A DNA stretch of 64,000 nucleotides, taken from the NCBI RefSeq assembly GCF_002286785.1, contig NZ_MUJY01000191.1:1-64000 (forward strand). The letters run 5' to 3'. This DNA is from Pseudomonas sp. PIC25. GTDB lineage: Bacteria > Pseudomonadota > Gammaproteobacteria > Pseudomonadales > Pseudomonadaceae. Numbering within the stretch: the first letter of the stretch is position 1; the number at the start of each line of letters is the position of its first letter. The notes below the pieces were generated by a model, which was given only the letters and a program-made list of their open reading frames with translations, did not search any database and had not been told where the DNA came from. Shown here in pieces: positions 52,224 to 61,044 of this stretch. The position numbers and the translations under genes are program-made.

Positions 52224-54587
52224 ATGAGTAAGCATCAACAACAACCCGCGTCCCTTCTCGAGCGGCTGATCTTCAACAATCGCCCGGCCGTGATTCTGCT
52301 GTGCCTGCTGATCAGCATCTTCCTCTTCTATCAGGCTTCCCAGGTTCGCCCGGAAACCAGCTTCGAGAAGATGATCCCGCTGGGGCATCCCTACATCCAG
52401 AAGATGCTCGAGCATCGCAATGACCTGGCCAACCTCGGCAACACCGTGCGCATTTCGGTGGAAGCGGTGGAAGGCGACATCTTCACCAAGGAGTACATGG
52501 AAACCCTGCGTCAGGTGCATGACGAGGTGTTCTACGTGCCCGGTGTCGACCGCTCCGGCCTGAAATCCCTGTGGAGCCCCAGCGTGCGCTGGACCGAGGT
52601 GACGGAAGAAGGCTTCGCCGGCGGCGAGGTGATTCCCCAGACCTACGACGGTTCCCCCGAGAGCCTGGAAGCCCTGCGCGCCAACATCCTGAAATCGGGC
52701 CAGATCGGCCGCCTCGTGGCCAACAACTTCAAGTCGAGCATCGTCGATGTGCCGCTGCTGGAGTCCTATCCGGACCCGCAGGACCAGAGCAAGCTGCTCA
52801 AGCTGGACTACCAGAAGTTCTCCCACGAACTCGAGGAGAAGATCCGCGAGAAATATCAGGCGCAGAACCCGAAAGTGAAGATTCACATCATCGGCTTCGC
52901 CAAGAAGGTCGGTGACCTGATCGACGGCCTGATCGGCGTGGCGCTGTTCTTCGCCGTGGCCATCGGCATCACCTTCGTGCTGCTGCTGTGGTTCACCCGC
53001 TGCTTCAAGAGCACCCTGGCGGTGGTCTTCACCACCCTGATCGCGGTGGTCTGGCAGCTCGGCCTGCTGCACACCCTGGGCTTCGGGCTCGATCCGTATT
53101 CCATGCTGGTGCCGTTCCTGGTCTTCGCCATCGGCATTTCCCATGGCGTGCAGAAGATCAACGGCATCGCCATGGCCTCGGGCGAGGCGACCAATGCCCT
53201 GAGCGCCGCGCGCATGGCCTTCCGCCAGTTGTTCATTCCTGGCCTGGTGGCGCTGCTCTCCGACGCAGTGGGCTTTATCACCCTGCTGCTGATCGACATC
53301 GGCGTGATCCGCGAGCTGGCCATCGGTGCTTCCATCGGCGTGGCTGTGATCATCCTCACCAACCTGATCCTGCTGCCGGTCACCATCTCCTACATCGGCA
53401 TCAGCAAGCGCGCGGTGCAGAAGAGCCGCGACGAGGCCGCCCGGGAGCAGCCGTTCTGGCGCCTGATCGCCAACTTCGCCCATCCGGTGGTGGCGCCGAT
53501 CTCGGTGGTCATCGCCCTGCTGGCCTTTGGTGGCGGTATCTGGTACGGCCAGAACCTGAAGATCGGCGACCTCGACCAGGGCGCGCCGGAGCTGCATCCG
53601 GACTCGCGCTACAACCTGGACAACGATTTCGTCATCCGCAACTACTCGACCAGCTCTGATGTGCTGGTGGTGATGGTCAAGACCGGGCCGGAAGGCTGCT
53701 CGACCTACCAGACCCTGTCGGCCATGGATGAGCTGATGTGGAAGATGGAGAACACGGCCGGTGTGCAGTCGGCGATTTCCATGGTCACCGTCTCCAAGCA
53801 GGTGATCAAGGGCATGAACGAGGGCAACCTGAAGTGGGAAACCCTGTCGCGTAACCAGGATGTGCTGAACAACTCCATCGCCCGTGCCGAGGGGCTGTAC
53901 AACACCGACTGCTCGCTGGCGCCGGTGCTGGTGTTCCTCAACGACCACAAGGCGGAGACCTTGGAGCACGTGGTCGCCGCGGCCAAGTCGTTCGCCGATG
54001 AACACAACAAGGACGACCTGCAGTTCCTCCTGGCGGCCGGCAACGCCGGTATCGAGGCAGCCACCAACGAAGTGATCGCGGCCTCCGAGACCACCATGCT
54101 GATCGCGGTCTACGCGGCGGTGATCTTCATGTGCCTGCTGACCTTCCGCTCGGTGGCGGCGACCCTCTGCGTGATCCTGCCGCTGGTGCTGACCTCGGTG
54201 CTGGGTAACGCGCTGATGGCTTACTTGGGCATTGGCGTGAAGGTCGCCACCCTGCCGGTGATCGCCCTCGGCGTGGGGATCGGTGTGGACTACGGCATCT
54301 ATATCTACAGCCGTCTGGAAACCTACCTGCGCCAGGGCATGCCCTTGCAGGAGGCGTACTACGAGACCCTCAAGTCCACCGGCAAGGCAGTGCTGTTCAC
54401 CGGCGTCTGCCTGGCGATCGGCGTGGCCACCTGGATCTTCTCGGCGATCAAGTTCCAGGCGGACATGGGCCTGATGCTGACCTTCATGTTCCTCTGGAAC
54501 ATGGTGGGCGCGATCTGGCTGCTCCCGGCCTTGGCACGCTTCATGATCAAGCCGGAGAAGCTGCGTCAGGCAGCGGCTGCGGCTTGA
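52224..54587 (+). CDS. RND/MMPL superfamily inner-membrane exporter
   Basis: A 787-residue transporter with the two-fold RND layout. TM1 is at about 24-42, a periplasmic loop at about 43-228, TM2-6 at about 233-400, TM7 at about 430-450, a second loop, and TM8-12 at about 620-775. The proton-relay motif GVGIGVDYGIYIY (Asp689) is present in the second half. The matching site of the first half reads GISHGVQ (His307) with no acidic residue. It resembles HpnN/MmpL lipid exporters rather than drug pumps. The ribosome site GGGAG precedes ATG 52224, and a strong terminator follows. Confidence 0.9.
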   Translation: MSKHQQQPASLLERLIFNNRPAVILLCLLISIFLFYQASQVRPETSFEKMIPLGHPYIQKMLEHRNDLANLGNTVRISVEAVEGDIFTKEYMETLRQVHDEVFYVPGVDRSGLKSLWSPSVRWTEVTEEGFAGGEVIPQTYDGSPESLEALRANILKSGQIGRLVANNFKSSIVDVPLLESYPDPQDQSKLLKLDYQKFSHELEEKIREKYQAQNPKVKIHIIGFAKKVGDLIDGLIGVALFFAVAIGITFVLLLWFTRCFKSTLAVVFTTLIAVVWQLGLLHTLGFGLDPYSMLVPFLVFAIGISHGVQKINGIAMASGEATNALSAARMAFRQLFIPGLVALLSDAVGFITLLLIDIGVIRELAIGASIGVAVIILTNLILLPVTISYIGISKRAVQKSRDEAAREQPFWRLIANFAHPVVAPISVVIALLAFGGGIWYGQNLKIGDLDQGAPELHPDSRYNLDNDFVIRNYSTSSDVLVVMVKTGPEGCSTYQTLSAMDELMWKMENTAGVQSAISMVTVSKQVIKGMNEGNLKWETLSRNQDVLNNSIARAEGLYNTDCSLAPVLVFLNDHKAETLEHVVAAAKSFADEHNKDDLQFLLAAGNAGIEAATNEVIAASETTMLIAVYAAVIFMCLLTFRSVAATLCVILPLVLTSVLGNALMAYLGIGVKVATLPVIALGVGIGVDYGIYIYSRLETYLRQGMPLQEAYYETLKSTGKAVLFTGVCLAIGVATWIFSAIKFQADMGLMLTFMFLWNMVGAIWLLPALARFMIKPEKLRQAAAAA

Positions 54588-54602
54588 TCCGGAGAGTGAG
54601 AG

Positions 54603-54633
54603 AAAACCGCGGCTTCGGCCGCGGTTTTTGTTT
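54603..54633 (+). terminator. terminator of the DUF1302-MMPL operon
   Basis: AAAACCGCGGC (54603-54613), a TTCG tetraloop and GCCGCGGTTTT (54618-54628), then TG and more T. A stable UUCG-capped intrinsic terminator. Confidence 0.93.
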
Positions 54634-54654
54634 GTGAGGCGACCTGTCGTGCGT

Positions 54655-54687
54655 GTAGGAGCGTTCGCCAGCAGAGCTGGCTCCTAC
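54655..54687 (+). repeat. REP-like palindrome 1
   Basis: GTAGGAGC at 54655 is inverted as GCTCCTAC at 54680-54687, with an inner GCCAG/CTGGC-type stem. This is the GTAGGAGC family of Pseudomonas repetitive extragenic palindromes. Confidence 0.8.
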
Positions 54688-54717
54688 GAAAAGCAGCCTG
54701 GTGTGGGTGCTTAGTTT

Positions 54718-54777
54718 GTAGGAGCGAATTCATTCGCGATGGGCGAACACCATGCTTCGCCAATCGCGAATGAACTC
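54718..54777 (+). repeat. REP-like element 2 with 22-bp inverted arms
   Basis: It begins with GTAGGAGC and continues into a large inverted repeat. Arm 54726-54747 pairs with arm 54756-54777 with about three mismatches around an 8-nt loop. It looks like two REP units facing each other (a BIME-like doublet). Confidence 0.8.
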
Positions 54778-54800
54778 ACACACGGAAGGTTCGGAGGCTT

Positions 54801-54825
54801 TGTAGGAGCGAGCTTTGCTCGCGAA
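54801..54825 (+). repeat. REP-like palindrome 3
   Basis: TGTAGGAGCGAGC, a TTT loop and GCTCGCGAA form the standard Pseudomonas REP hairpin (stem 54808-54813 with 54817-54822). It is the third unit in 170 bp. Confidence 0.88.
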
Positions 54826-54872
54826 TGGGGCCACGCAGCAGCCGCGCCGGCAGAACGGGAGCGGTTTGCCGC

Positions 54873-55871
54873 TCAGCTCTCCTGGCTGCGGTAGGCGCCC
54901 GGTGTCAGGCCGGTCCATTTCTTGAAGGCGCGGTGGAAGGCCGAGGGTTCGGAAAAGCCAAGCTGTTCGGCGATGTCCTGGATCGACAGCTCGTCGCGTC
55001 CGAGGTGGTAGATTGCCAGGTCGCGGCGCAGATGGTCCTTCAACTCTTGGAAGCTGGAGCCTTCCTCGCGCAGGTGGCGGCGCAGGGTCTGTGGGCTCAT
55101 ATGCAGCTGCTGCGCCACGCTTTCCAGGTCTGGCCAGCGGATGCAGTCGCGGCCGAGCAGGCGGCGGATCTGGCTGGTCAGGCTGTCGCCGCTGTCCGGG
55201 CGGGCCAGCAGGTCGGCTGGCGAATATTCGAGGAAGTGTTTAAGCGTGCGCTCGTCCTGCAGCAACGGCATGGCCAGGTAGCGGGCCTGGAACAGCAGGC
55301 TGGTGGCGCCGGCATCGAAGCGTCGGCGGCAGGGGAAGAGCAGATCGTATTCGGCGGCATGGGCCGGTTCGGCATAGGTGAAGGTGGCTTCCTCGAGGCG
55401 GATGCGCTGACCGATCAACCAACTACCGAGGCGGTGCCAGATCACCAGCAGGCTTTCCACCAGGAAATGATCCGGGTCCCACAGGTGGACATCGCCGACC
55501 GTCAGGCGTGCCCATTCGCCTTCCCGTTGCAGGCGAATGGCCGGCGCCTCGGGGAACAGGCCGTAGAACAGCGTGCCGCGACTCAGCGCCTTTTCCAGGG
55601 TACGGCAGTGGATGATGGCGTGGCACATCATGGCGAAGGTGCCGCGCTTGCTGCGCTGATGGCAGAAACCGAGGTATTCGTCGTCGAGGAATTCCCAGAG
55701 CAACTGAATCAGCCTGGCGAACTGCTCCGGCGCCACCCGTGCGCGAGACTCTTCCAGCACGGCCGGCTGGATACCGGCCCGGCGCAGCAGCGGGACGCAG
55801 TCGTGGCCTTGGCGTTCGGCACCCCGCAGGGCTGCACGGACGAAATGGCTGGCGATGGTGCGTTCGCGCAT
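54873..55871 (-). CDS. AraC family transcriptional regulator
   Basis: A 332-residue regulator. The N-terminal ligand domain (about 10-200) opens with HFVRAALRGAERQGHD...LLRRAGI, as in the OruR/ArgR-type group. The C-terminal double helix-turn-helix (about 230-330) contains LHMSPQTLRRHLREEGSSF and LGFSEPSAFHRAFKKWTGLTPGAYR. It is a paralogue of the AraC gene at 31366-32403. The start is ATG 55871; the frame is open to 55946. It is convergent with the DUF1302-MMPL operon across the REP cluster. Many DUF1302/MMPL clusters have such a regulator nearby, but no binding site was identified here. Confidence 0.9.
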   Translation of the reverse strand: MRERTIASHFVRAALRGAERQGHDCVPLLRRAGIQPAVLEESRARVAPEQFARLIQLLWEFLDDEYLGFCHQRSKRGTFAMMCHAIIHCRTLEKALSRGTLFYGLFPEAPAIRLQREGEWARLTVGDVHLWDPDHFLVESLLVIWHRLGSWLIGQRIRLEEATFTYAEPAHAAEYDLLFPCRRRFDAGATSLLFQARYLAMPLLQDERTLKHFLEYSPADLLARPDSGDSLTSQIRRLLGRDCIRWPDLESVAQQLHMSPQTLRRHLREEGSSFQELKDHLRRDLAIYHLGRDELSIQDIAEQLGFSEPSAFHRAFKKWTGLTPGAYRSQES

Positions 55872-55971
55872 GGCGACTCTCGGGAAGGGAGGAAGCCCGA
55901 TGGTAGGAGGCACGGCCAGCCCAGGACAAGGCGGATTCGCGCCCAACGACAGGGGAGAAGCGCCAGGCGGG

Positions 55972-58173
55972 TCAGCGGGTGGGCAATTCGGCGATGAAAT
56001 CGGGCAACTGCTCGGCGCTCATGGGGCGGGCGAACAGATAGCCCTGGGCCTGCCGGCAGCCCAGTTCGCACAGCTTATCCGCGGTCTCCCGGTCTTCCAC
56101 GCCTTCGGCAATGGTCTTCAGGCCCAGGGAGGCGGCCATGTTGAGAATGGCGCTGACCAGTGCCCCGGCGTCGGCGGTCACGGTCAGGTCGCGAATGAAC
56201 GACTGGTCGATCTTCAATTTGTCGACCGCCAGGTGGCGCAGGTACGACAGGCTGGAAAAACCGGTACCGAAGTCATCGATGGACAGCCGTACCCCCAGCG
56301 CCTTGAGACGGCGGACGGTGGCCTGCACCTGCTCGGTGTCCTCGATCAGGCTGGATTCGGTCAGCTCCAGTTCCAGCGCGGAAGCGGGCAGGCCGGTGGC
56401 GGCCAGGGCGGAGAGCACGCTGTCTTCCACCTTGCCGTCGTGTAGCTGGATTGCCGACAGGTTGACCGCCACCCGGGGGATCGGCAGCCCGCTCTGGCGC
56501 CACTGCACGGCCTGGCGGCAGGCCTGGTGGATGATCCAGTCGCCGATGGGAATGATCAGCCCGCTTTCTTCCGCGGCAGCGATGAAGCGCCCGGGCATCA
56601 ACAGGCCCAACTGCGGGTGTTGCCAGCGCACTAGGGCTTCGGCGCCAACGATCGCGCCGCTGTCGAGGTCGAACTGCAATTGGTAATGGAGCTGCAACTG
56701 GTCTTCGTCCAAGGCGCGCCGCAGGCCGTTGAGCAGGTTCAGGCGTTCGCTCATTTCGGTGTTCATCGCGGCGTCGTAGAAGCACCAGGGCTGCCGGTTG
56801 CTGCGCTTGGCCTGGTACATGGCGGTTTCGGCGTTGCGCAGCAGGGTCTGGAAGTCGAGTCCGTCGTGCGGCGACAGCGCCACGCCGATGGAGGCGGAAA
56901 CCTCGAGGCTCTGGCCGAACAGCGGGAAAGGCGCTTTCAGGTGTTGGATGATCCGCTCCGGCACCGCCGCGGCGGATTCCGCGTCGGCGAGATCGGTGAG
57001 CAGGATGGCGAACTCGTCGCCACCGGGGCGGCAGACGGTGTCGGCATCGGTCACGCAGTCGCGCAGGCGCTCGGCGATGGCGCGCAACAATCCGTCGCCG
57101 TGGGCATGGCCGAGGGAGTCGTTGATCAGCTTGAAGCCGTCGATGTCCATGCACAGCAGGGCGACCTGACTGTGATTGCGCTGGGCGGCAGCCAGCGCCT
57201 GTTCGGCGCGGTCCTGCAGCAGCGTCAGGTTGGGCAGGCCGGTCAATCCGTCGTAGAACGCCAGGCGGTCGGCGCGTTGTTCGGCGGCATCGCGCTGGGC
57301 GATGGCGACGCTCAGACGCTCATAGGGCTCGCGCACGCTGGAGACGAACACCACCCGGTAGATGAAGCAGTAGCCGATGATTTTGTAGAGGTGACCGAGC
57401 AGGGCGAAGATGTCGTTGACGTTGTTATAAGCGGTGAAGCACAGCTCGGACAGGATCGCGATCAGCGTCGCGGCGAGCATGCCGCCGGCGTCGTATGGCG
57501 GATTCTCCGCGCGGGCTTGGGAAAAGCGCAGGGCGGCGACCACCAGCAGCGCGACGATCAGCCACTCGATGGCGATCTTCAGTGGCGTCAGGCCCTTGCC
57601 CTCAATGAAGGTGCGCGGCCAGATGTCCGGGTAGCGGAGCTGCAGGTAACTCAGCGCGGCGACCAGCACCAGCGTGACGCAGAGCAGGGCATAACGGCGG
57701 CGGGCGGACACCAGCGGGCGCCAGGAACGGAAGGCGATGGTCAGCAGCGTGAGGGCCGCGATCAGCCGGGCCGCCAGCCAGAAATAGATGGCTTTTTCCG
57801 GCGAGGCAGGCGTGACGAAATCGGGCATGCCCTTGTAGGACAACGCATGGGCGAAATCCAGCAGACCGACGGCGAGGAAGCCGCAGGCCAGCACGACGAG
57901 GTTGGCCGGGCGTTCCGGCCGGTAGGCGTGCCAGGTCACGGCGAAGACCAGGATCGCGACGGCGACGGCGCTGGACTCGATGAAGATGTGCAACGAAACC
58001 GGGAACCACTGATCGCTCAGACGCAGCCCGTAGGCGGTCGGCAGCGTCCACACGGCGAGCAACAGCAGCGCCAACATGGCCAGCAGCAAGAAGGTCATGC
58101 GCTGCGACAGCGAGCTGCTCGCGACAGACGAGGCCGGTGTGGCGGGTGATGGCTGCGGCGTGGTGTCGGACAT
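55972..58173 (-). CDS. MASE3-GGDEF-EAL membrane protein (cyclic-di-GMP turnover)
   Basis: A 733-residue inner-membrane protein. An N-terminal MASE3-type sensor with about eight helices (about 25-265) includes the ACGFLAVGLLDFAHALSYKGMP segment split across helices. A linker helix, a GGDEF domain (about 300-460; CRPGGDEFAILL) and an EAL domain (about 475-725; GAEALVRWQHP, ELTESSLI, DDFGTGFSS) follow. All key metal and catalytic residues of both domains appear present, so it could make or degrade c-di-GMP. The start is ATG 58173 (MSDTTPQ); an upstream extension to 58248 is unlikely. Confidence 0.92.
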   Translation of the reverse strand: MSDTTPQPSPATPASSVASSSLSQRMTFLLLAMLALLLLAVWTLPTAYGLRLSDQWFPVSLHIFIESSAVAVAILVFAVTWHAYRPERPANLVVLACGFLAVGLLDFAHALSYKGMPDFVTPASPEKAIYFWLAARLIAALTLLTIAFRSWRPLVSARRRYALLCVTLVLVAALSYLQLRYPDIWPRTFIEGKGLTPLKIAIEWLIVALLVVAALRFSQARAENPPYDAGGMLAATLIAILSELCFTAYNNVNDIFALLGHLYKIIGYCFIYRVVFVSSVREPYERLSVAIAQRDAAEQRADRLAFYDGLTGLPNLTLLQDRAEQALAAAQRNHSQVALLCMDIDGFKLINDSLGHAHGDGLLRAIAERLRDCVTDADTVCRPGGDEFAILLTDLADAESAAAVPERIIQHLKAPFPLFGQSLEVSASIGVALSPHDGLDFQTLLRNAETAMYQAKRSNRQPWCFYDAAMNTEMSERLNLLNGLRRALDEDQLQLHYQLQFDLDSGAIVGAEALVRWQHPQLGLLMPGRFIAAAEESGLIIPIGDWIIHQACRQAVQWRQSGLPIPRVAVNLSAIQLHDGKVEDSVLSALAATGLPASALELELTESSLIEDTEQVQATVRRLKALGVRLSIDDFGTGFSSLSYLRHLAVDKLKIDQSFIRDLTVTADAGALVSAILNMAASLGLKTIAEGVEDRETADKLCELGCRQAQGYLFARPMSAEQLPDFIAELPTR

Positions 58174-58453
58174 CGCGAAAACTGCATGGGTGGGGCGGCC
58201 GTTCCGGAGCCGCCGGGCTTCGAGGACTTTACCTGTCTTTGCTGTCACATTGCCACATGCTCATTGGGGACTTTTCAGCGACGGTATTTTGTGCTCGAGC
58301 GGTACGTGTCTGGTCGAAAGCGTCAATCGTGCTGAGCGCTTGCGTCATTGAGCGGCCTGAGCCGCGGCGCCTAACCTGCCTATCCATCCGCACCGCAAGG
58401 CTGTAGGGGCAACTTCTCGCCCAGCGGACATCACGACTGAAAGGAGAACGATC

Positions 58454-59284
58454 ATGTCGCTTCGGAGCGGTGCCATCGACGCCTGGGCCCAGCCGGCCAT
58501 GGGCAACCTGCGCGAACGGATGCCCGAGGTGGTGCGGCTGTTCGATAAATCCGGCTCCGCCGACCTGCTCGAGCGGCGTCTCGACCCGGCGCAGACCGTT
58601 GCCGAAATGGACAAGGCCGATGTCGACACACTGATGCTTGCCGCTTGGTGCCGTCCCGAGGGCTGGGTGATCGACAATGACCAGATCGCCGCATTCACCC
58701 GCGCCTTCCCGGAGCGCTTCGTCGGCGTCGCCGCCGTCGACTTGGGCAAGCCCATGGCCGCAGTGCGCGAGCTGGAGCGGGCGGTGACCGAGCTGGGCTG
58801 CAAGGCGCTGCGGGTGGTGCCCTGGCTGTGGAAGCTGCCGCCGGACGACCGGCTCTATTATCCGCTCTACGTGAAGTGCATCGAACTGGACATTCCGTTC
58901 TGCACCCAGGTCGGTCACACCGGGCCGCTGATGCCCTCCGAGACCGGCCGGCCGGTGCCCTACCTGGATCGCGTCGCACTGGATTTCCCCGAGCTGCGCA
59001 TCGTCGCCGGCCACATCGGCCACCCCTGGACCGACGAAATGATCGGCGTGGCCTGGAAGCATGACAACGTGTTCATCGATACCTCCGCATACTTGCCTCG
59101 CTATTATCCGCCGCAGCTGCTGCACTTCATGCGGAGCTACGGGCAGGACAAGGTCCTGTTCGGCAGCAACTTCCCGCAGTTGTCGCTGAGCCGCTGCATG
59201 GAGCAAGTGAAGGGCTTGGACCTTCCCGCTGAAGTGGAGGCGAAGTTTCTGCACGGCAACGCCAGGCGTGTATTCAAACTCTGA
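58454..59284 (+). CDS. amidohydrolase-2 family protein with atypical metal site
   Basis: A 276-residue TIM-barrel protein of the amidohydrolase_2 (ACMSD-like) family. The strand-1 motif, normally D-X-H-X-H, reads IDAWAQP. The later His strands are kept (CTQVGHTGP and AGHIGHPW). The strand-8 Asp is replaced by Asn in LFGSNFPQ. Two or three of the usual metal ligands are therefore missing, and the mechanism may differ from hydrolysis. The start is ATG 58454 after AAGGAG. A CoA-transferase gene follows 9 bp on, so the two probably act on one substrate pathway. Confidence 0.82.
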   Translation: MSLRSGAIDAWAQPAMGNLRERMPEVVRLFDKSGSADLLERRLDPAQTVAEMDKADVDTLMLAAWCRPEGWVIDNDQIAAFTRAFPERFVGVAAVDLGKPMAAVRELERAVTELGCKALRVVPWLWKLPPDDRLYYPLYVKCIELDIPFCTQVGHTGPLMPSETGRPVPYLDRVALDFPELRIVAGHIGHPWTDEMIGVAWKHDNVFIDTSAYLPRYYPPQLLHFMRSYGQDKVLFGSNFPQLSLSRCMEQVKGLDLPAEVEAKFLHGNARRVFKL

Positions 59285-59293
59285 GGAGTGCTC

Positions 59294-60475
59294 ATGAAAG
59301 GCCCGTTGTCCTCCCTCAAGATTCTCGACTTCTCCACCCTGTTGCCAGGGCCATTTGCCTCGCTGCTGCTGGCCGACATGGGCGCCGACGTGCTGCGGGT
59401 CGAGTCGCCTGGGCGCTTGGACCTGGTGCGCCTGCTGCCGCCCCATGACGGCGATACCTCGGCCAGCCACGCCTATCTCAATCGCAACAAGCGCTGCATT
59501 GCTCTGGATCTGAAGAAGCCGGAGGCGGTGGAGGTGGTGAAGCAACTGGTGGGCGAATACGACATCGTGCTCGAACAGTTCCGACCCGGTGTGATGGACA
59601 AGCTTGGCGTCGGTTACGAGGCCCTGAAGGCGGTGAATCCCCGGCTGATCTACGTGTCGATCAGCGGTTACGGCCAAACCGGCCCCTACAAGGATCGCGC
59701 CGGGCACGACATCAACTACCTGGCCCTGGCCGGTGTCGCCAGCTACACCGGCCGGCGCGACACCGGCCCGTTGCCGCTGGGTGTGCAACTGGCGGATATC
59801 GCCGGCGGCTCGTTGCACGGCGTCATGGGGCTGCTGGCCGCAGTGATCCACCGCCAGCAGACGGGGGAGGGCCAGCAGGTGGATGTCAGCATGACCGACT
59901 GCGTCTTCAGCCTGAACGGCATGGCCGGTGCCGGCTACCTGGCCTGTGGCGTGGAGCCGGACATGGAAAGCCAGGCGCTGAATGGCGGCAGCTTCTACGA
60001 CTATTACCGGACTCGTGACGGCCGCTGGTTTTCGGTGGGCAGCCTGGAGCCGCAGTTCATGATGCAGTTTTGCCAAGCCATCGGCCGCCCGGAGCTGGCT
60101 TCCCGTGGCCTGTCGCCGAGCGCGGAGGAACAACACCTGCTCAAGCGGGAGATCGCCATCGAGCTGGAAAAGCGCGACTTCGCCGACTGGTGCGAGCGTT
60201 TCGCCGCGGTGGATGCCTGCGTCGAGCCGATGCTGAGCCTGTCCGAGGCTGTGGAGCATCCCCAGTTGCAGGCGCGCGGACTGGTGGTGGACGTGCCGCG
60301 CGACGGGGCGGCGCCGCAGCGGCAGATGGCCTGTCCGATCAAATTCTCCGCCGGGTTGCCGGAGCCCCGTCACATCGGCATGCCCGTGGGCGCGCATACC
60401 GAAGAGGTGCTGGCCGGCCTCGGTTATGCGGAAACACGCATCGCAGAACTCAAGGCTGCCGGGGTGATCGCCTGA
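59294..60475 (+). CDS. CaiB/BaiF family (type III) CoA-transferase or acyl-CoA racemase
   Basis: A 393-residue protein of the family that includes formyl-CoA transferase, carnitine CoA-transferase and alpha-methylacyl-CoA racemase. Landmarks are ILDFSTLLPGPFASLLLADMGADVLRVE near the N-terminus (quoted by ends), the NRNKRCIALDLK segment and SISGYGQTGPY. GHDINYLALAG carries the expected Asp at about residue 150. The GHDINY and GSFYDYYRTRDG segments lean towards the racemase branch, but transferase is possible. The start is ATG 59294 with GAGGAG at 59283. It is cotranscribed with the amidohydrolase gene. Confidence 0.88.
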   Translation: MKGPLSSLKILDFSTLLPGPFASLLLADMGADVLRVESPGRLDLVRLLPPHDGDTSASHAYLNRNKRCIALDLKKPEAVEVVKQLVGEYDIVLEQFRPGVMDKLGVGYEALKAVNPRLIYVSISGYGQTGPYKDRAGHDINYLALAGVASYTGRRDTGPLPLGVQLADIAGGSLHGVMGLLAAVIHRQQTGEGQQVDVSMTDCVFSLNGMAGAGYLACGVEPDMESQALNGGSFYDYYRTRDGRWFSVGSLEPQFMMQFCQAIGRPELASRGLSPSAEEQHLLKREIAIELEKRDFADWCERFAAVDACVEPMLSLSEAVEHPQLQARGLVVDVPRDGAAPQRQMACPIKFSAGLPEPRHIGMPVGAHTEEVLAGLGYAETRIAELKAAGVIA

Positions 60476-60481
60476 GGAGAC

Positions 60482-60982
60482 TCACTCTCGGCTTTGCTGG
60501 CCGGTGAAGACCAGGGTCGCCTTGCAGCGCCGGCAATAGTAGCGGCGGCCCTTACCGACCAGGGCATGGCGTTGGGCGGAGAAGGGGAAATCCTGGCACT
60601 GGCAACGGTACAGATAGCGGGTCACGCTGCGGCGCCTGATCGCATAGTTGTGGCAGCGGTTCGGCGGCAATTCGTAGACGCCGCGCATGATCAACTGCCA
60701 TTCCTCGCCATGCGGCTTGATCCGTGGGCCGAACAGATGGTGCGCGATCAGGTGGGCCACCTCGTGGGCGACGGTCTGGCGCAGGAAGTCCTCGCTGTTC
60801 TCGCGATAGAGCTGCAGGTTGAAACGCAGCAGGTTCTCGTCCAGATGGGCGACGCCGGCTTTCTGCCCCCGTAGCTTGAGGCTGACCCGGGGGCGCGGAA
60901 AGCTGCGCTTGAAGAAGGCTTCGGCCTGCTGATAGCAGGCCTCGACGCGGGCATTGAGCAGTTCGGGCATGAAACGGGGCAC
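60482..60982 (-). CDS. SprT-like zinc protein
   Basis: A 166-residue protein of the SprT/Spartan-like family. The metalloprotease-type motif HEVAH is at about residue 73, with a third His in HGEEW about 20 residues later. A C-terminal zinc ribbon carries YRCQCQD and YYCRRCKATL. Related eukaryotic Spartan cuts DNA-protein crosslinks, but the role of bacterial SprT is unsettled. ATG 60982 and ATG 60970 (MPELLNARV) are both possible. It converges on the CoA-transferase gene. Confidence 0.88.
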   Translation of the reverse strand: MPRFMPELLNARVEACYQQAEAFFKRSFPRPRVSLKLRGQKAGVAHLDENLLRFNLQLYRENSEDFLRQTVAHEVAHLIAHHLFGPRIKPHGEEWQLIMRGVYELPPNRCHNYAIRRRSVTRYLYRCQCQDFPFSAQRHALVGKGRRYYCRRCKATLVFTGQQSRE

Positions 60983-61044
60983 TCCAGAGCCCCGTGATTA
61001 TGCCGCAAACCCTGTTCTCGCCGAACCGCTTGCCTGCCGAGCGG

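Noticed and set aside
51192-54005. 937-codon open frame on the minus strand over the YCF48 and MMPL genes
   Set aside because: It is the antisense shadow of two well-supported genes. It lacks a ribosome site and family motifs, and its composition (His/Gln/Asp-rich) is typical of GC-rich reverse frames.
58320-58349. GCGTCA repeated 22 bp apart upstream of the amidohydrolase gene as an AraC operator
   Set aside because: Only six bases match and the flanks diverge; too likely by chance in this GC-rich region.
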